The notes under the pieces were generated by a model. The model was not told the DNA's origin. It did not search any database and was given only the letters and a program-made list of their open reading frames with translations. From an uncultured Thermomicrobiales bacterium (GTDB lineage: Bacteria > Chloroflexota > Chloroflexia > Thermomicrobiales > UBA6265), in NCBI GenBank assembly GCA_902806365.1, contig CADCWJ010000775.1, positions 1 through 7,768 of the forward strand: a stretch of DNA of 7,768 nucleotides, in the 5' to 3' direction. Made by a program: the position numbers and the translations under genes. Below, piece by piece: positions 6,096-7,768 of the stretch (its first letter is position 1; every line of letters begins with the position of its first letter).

Positions 6096-6806
6096 TTACT
6101 CGGCAGTGGGCTCCGAATCCGATGAGACTGTCACCGGAGCCGTAGTCGGGCCTGCGGTGGCCGGGGCAGTGTCCGCACCTGAACCCGAAGCGACCACCTG
6201 TGATACGTCGCCCAAGTCAGTGTCGCCCTCAACGGGCACATCGTCACCGGTGACTCGCGCCGACGACGGTCGCTCGCTCGGGGCAAGCTTAGGCTTCACC
6301 GGAGCCAGATACAGCGTCATCGTCCGCCCCTCGAGCCGAGGGGTCTGCTCGACGGTGCTCGTCGAGCGCAACATCTCGACGAGTTGGTCGAGAAGTCCTC
6401 GGCCGATCTCCGGGTGAGCCATCTCCCGGCCCCGGAAGCGGACGGTGAACTTCACCTTGTCGCCTGCGTCCAAGAACTTGGCGGCTTGCCGGCTCTTCGT
6501 CTCGAGGTCGTGATCGCCAATCTTCGGTTGGATCCGGATCTCTTTCAGCTCAACGACGTGTTGATTACGACGTGAATCCCGCTCTTTGCGACTCTGCTCG
6601 TAGCGGAACTTGCCATAATCCATCAGTCGGCAGACGGGCGGGATGGCGTTCGGCGCCACCTCGACCAAGTCGAGGCCTCGCTCTCGGGCCATTTCTAGGG
6701 CATCCCGGGTCGGGATGACGCCTACCTGCTGCCCTTCTTCGTCGATGACCCGGACTTCGCGAATACGGATCCGTTCGTTGATCCGCGTTTGAACTGGTCG
6801 AGAGAT
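6096..6806 (-). CDS. infC: Translation initiation factor IF-3, AUC start
   Basis: IF3 binds the 30S subunit, keeps it apart from 50S and checks start codon-initiator tRNA pairing. The N-domain covers about residues 1-75 (TRINERIR, IDEEGQQVGV, LDLVEVAP). The IF3 signature is RLMDYGKFRYE (60-70), followed by the linker helix and a C-domain at about 85-170 (KEIRIQPKIGDHDLETK, VKFTVRFRGREM, EGRTMTLYLAP). From about 172 to 236 a Ser/Thr/Ala/Pro-rich, acidic tail follows, making the protein 236 residues against a usual 170-180. The start is non-canonical: AUC at 6804-6806 lies 6 nt after a perfect AGGAGG. No in-frame ATG, GTG or TTG exists from 6923 down to this codon, and the next ATG downstream would remove the conserved N-domain start. 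Rare start codons are known for infC (AUU in E. coli) and allow IF3 to repress itself. A bL35 gene follows after 56 nt. Confidence 0.96.
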   Translation of the reverse strand: MSRPVQTRINERIRIREVRVIDEEGQQVGVIPTRDALEMARERGLDLVEVAPNAIPPVCRLMDYGKFRYEQSRKERDSRRNQHVVELKEIRIQPKIGDHDLETKSRQAAKFLDAGDKVKFTVRFRGREMAHPEIGRGLLDQLVEMLRSTSTVEQTPRLEGRTMTLYLAPVKPKLAPSERPSSARVTGDDVPVEGDTDLGDVSQVVASGSGADTAPATAGPTTAPVTVSSDSEPTAE

Positions 6807-6812
6807 AGCAAG

Positions 6813-6818
6813 CCTCCT
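6813..6818 (-). promoter_or_regulatory. Ribosome binding site of infC
   Basis: The - strand reads AGGAGG, a perfect anti-SD complement, then CTTGCT, then ATC. It fixes the infC start at an AUC codon. GTCCC directly upstream (6820-6824) can pair with GGGAC in the leader hairpin. Confidence 0.8.
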
Positions 6819-6854
6819 CGGGACATGGGACCGTCGCGTTCGCCCAACACAAAG

Positions 6855-6880
6855 ACACGCTGGACACAGTCCCAGCGTGT
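6855..6880 (-). promoter_or_regulatory. infC leader hairpin, possible attenuator
   Basis: On the - strand ACACGCTGG (6880 to 6872) pairs perfectly with CCAGCGTGT (6863 to 6855). Two further pairs (AC with GT) form across one bulged G, leaving a 3-nt loop. A moderately T-rich stretch (CTTTGTGTT) follows. It lies in the untranslated leader of infC, roughly 13 nt after the transcription start implied by the promoter proposed at 6901-6930. It may be an attenuator, a 5' stabilising hairpin or a protein-binding site; the T-tract is too weak for a confident terminator. Confidence 0.45.
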
Positions 6881-6900
6881 ATATGCCGCGACAACACCAA

Positions 6901-6930
6901 AGTATATCACGGGGGTAAGGCGGCATCCAA
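6901..6930 (-). promoter_or_regulatory. Candidate promoter of the infC-rpmI-rplT cluster
   Basis: Read on the - strand, TATACT (6901-6906) matches the -10 consensus at five of six bases and is preceded by TG one base away (6908-6909), an extended -10 element. TTGGAT (6925-6930) is a weak -35 box with an 18-nt spacer. Transcription would begin near 6893, giving a leader of about 87 nt. It is one of the few AT-rich spots in the spacer. Prediction is by eye only. Confidence 0.45.
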
Positions 6931-6969
6931 TCCGGGGATGTCGAGCGGAGCGGCCAACGTGCTCTTCAC

Positions 6970-7016
6970 CGAGCGGTCCGAGTTCGATGCCCGGCTCATC
7001 GGACATTCCACGCTCG
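6970..7016 (-). other. Bipartite stem-loop between ribF and infC
   Basis: On the + strand CGAGCG (6970-6975) pairs with CGCTCG (7011-7016), and the adjoining GTCCGA (6976-6981) pairs with TCGGAC (6999-7004). One side carries a 6-nt bulge (7005-7010) and the loop is 17 nt. It begins 27 nt past the ribF stop and lies upstream of the proposed infC promoter, so it may form the 3' end of the ribF transcript. No T-tract follows. The rest of the 6807-7042 spacer holds the promoter and leader described separately and no credible gene. Confidence 0.3.
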
Positions 7017-7042
7017 ATGGGACGGGGCGTCACCGTCGTAGG

Positions 7043-7768
7043 TCAGCGTCCCTCGGGCTCGGCTTGGCCCAAGCCCGAACGCCCGGTGCGGGATTCTGAC
7101 GCCGGGGCCGGGATTCCCTCCAGCAGGGCACGGGTCGTAGCCTCGTCACGGTGCAACTGGGCGACCAACTCGTCGAGGCTCTCGAAATGCGCGTCGTCTC
7201 GGATCCGGGCGATGAGGTCCACGCGCAATTCGCGGCCATAGAGGTCGCCGTCGAAGTCTAGGATGTGCGTCTCGATCAACCGCGCGCCTCGGTTGACGGT
7301 TGGACGCTGACCGACATAGGTCATCGAGAGGCGGGGCTTGACCTCGTCCGGTAGCCAGGATCGGGTCGCGTAGATGCCGTCTGCCGGGGCGACCAGCGGC
7401 ATCGCCGGTGCCACGTTCGCGGTCGGGAAGCCGATGGTGCGGCCCAGGTGGGCGCCGTGGATGACGGGCCCGAACAAGCGGAACGGTCGACCCAACAGTC
7501 GCCGCGCTTTCACCACATCGCCGCCCATGACCGCCTGGCGGATGGCACTACTGCTGATGATCGTCTCCCCGTCGTGGAGGCGGGGCATCGCGGTGAATCG
7601 GAACCCGAGACGACCGGCGATCGAGGCGAGGACGTCGGTCGTCCCGGCCCGGTCCCGTCCCAGGGCGAAGGCTTCTCCGACCAGCATCTCGACAGGCTTG
7701 GCGCGAGACGCCACTGCCTGCAAGAAATCCTCCGCCGTCATCTCGGAGAAGTCCCGGCTGAAGCCGAG
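7043..7768 (-). CDS. ribF: Bifunctional riboflavin kinase/FAD synthetase (N-terminus cut off)
   Basis: RibF phosphorylates riboflavin to FMN and adenylylates FMN to FAD. The 241 residues in the window begin inside the N-terminal FAD synthetase domain; about 70 residues including the early HxGH-type nucleotidyltransferase motif lie beyond the right edge. Visible are FSEMTAEDFL (8-15 region), VGEAFALGRDRAG (30-42, usually VGxDFxFG, so an Ala replaces Asp), ISSSAIRQAV (71-80) and LLGRPF (91-96). The flavokinase domain shows GRTIGFPTAN (109-118, the PTAN nucleotide and Mg motif), DGIYA (130-134), VGQRPTV (152-158) and IETHILDFDGDLYGR (165-179; E166 in the usual catalytic position). The frame is open to the window edge, so the internal ATG at 7741 is not the start. 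A Gly/Pro/Ser-rich tail of about 25 residues ends the protein. It is separated from infC by 236 nt and probably belongs to another transcript. Confidence 0.95.
   Translation of the reverse strand, partial: LGFSRDFSEMTAEDFLQAVASRAKPVEMLVGEAFALGRDRAGTTDVLASIAGRLGFRFTAMPRLHDGETIISSSAIRQAVMGGDVVKARRLLGRPFRLFGPVIHGAHLGRTIGFPTANVAPAMPLVAPADGIYATRSWLPDEVKPRLSMTYVGQRPTVNRGARLIETHILDFDGDLYGRELRVDLIARIRDDAHFESLDELVAQLHRDEATTRALLEGIPAPASESRTGRSGLGQAEPEGR

Noticed and set aside
6807..6926. An infC start at the upstream ATG (6926), giving a 276-residue protein
   Set aside because: The added 40 residues (Cys-rich, unlike IF3) have no family support, the ATG lies in the proposed -35 box, and a perfect SD sits just before the AUC.
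6722..7033. A 103-codon open frame on the - strand crossing the infC leader and its start
   Set aside because: It overlaps the leader and the conserved IF3 N-domain in another frame, its product has no recognisable motif, and it would begin upstream of the proposed promoter.
6807..7042. T-box or other known riboswitch in the infC leader
   Set aside because: I found no T-box antiterminator core or recognisable riboswitch consensus, and infC has no aminoacyl-tRNA synthetase neighbour here.

Overview
This is a compact, high-GC bacterial housekeeping segment with short gaps and mostly clear Shine-Dalgarno (SD) sites. I see no mobile element, CRISPR array, tRNA or rRNA. The wording of ribosomal protein bL20 (AHRRHKK, a central YAYRDRRNRKR block) and the overall gene style are most like Chloroflexota, with high-GC Actinobacteria-like lineages as the alternative. 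That placement is an impression from memory, not a computed one.

The left half reads on the + strand. A gene enters from outside and stops at base 37. Its stop overlaps the ATG of a multi-pass membrane protein of unknown function (34-987). Next come DNA gyrase subunit B (gyrB, 1015-2928) and the phosphate acyltransferase PlsX (plsX, 2971-4023). Gaps of 27 and 42 nt and the same orientation suggest one transcript. plsX ends in a 12-bp perfect inverted repeat that runs into its stop codon.

The right half reads on the - strand and meets the left half head-on at about 4024-4088. In reading order it holds ribF (riboflavin kinase/FAD synthetase, cut by the right edge), a spacer with a plausible promoter and structured leader, the classic infC-rpmI-rplT translation cluster (IF3, bL35, bL20), a TrmH/SpoU-family RNA 2'-O-methyltransferase that starts just after rplT, and a gene for an HU-type nucleoid protein.

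The right-hand cluster makes ribosome assembly and initiation parts together with an RNA-modifying enzyme. The left cluster combines DNA topology with entry into phospholipid synthesis. HU and gyrase both shape chromosomal DNA but lie in opposing transcription units.

I found no new multi-gene system. The best points for follow-up concern gene control in the infC operon: an AUC start codon for infC behind a perfect AGGAGG, a 5' leader hairpin that could exchange partners with sequence beside the infC ribosome binding site, and a hairpin just upstream of the rpmI ribosome binding site. IF3 also carries an unusually long disordered C-terminal tail. No stretch over 300 bases lacks a gene; the longest is 6807-7042.
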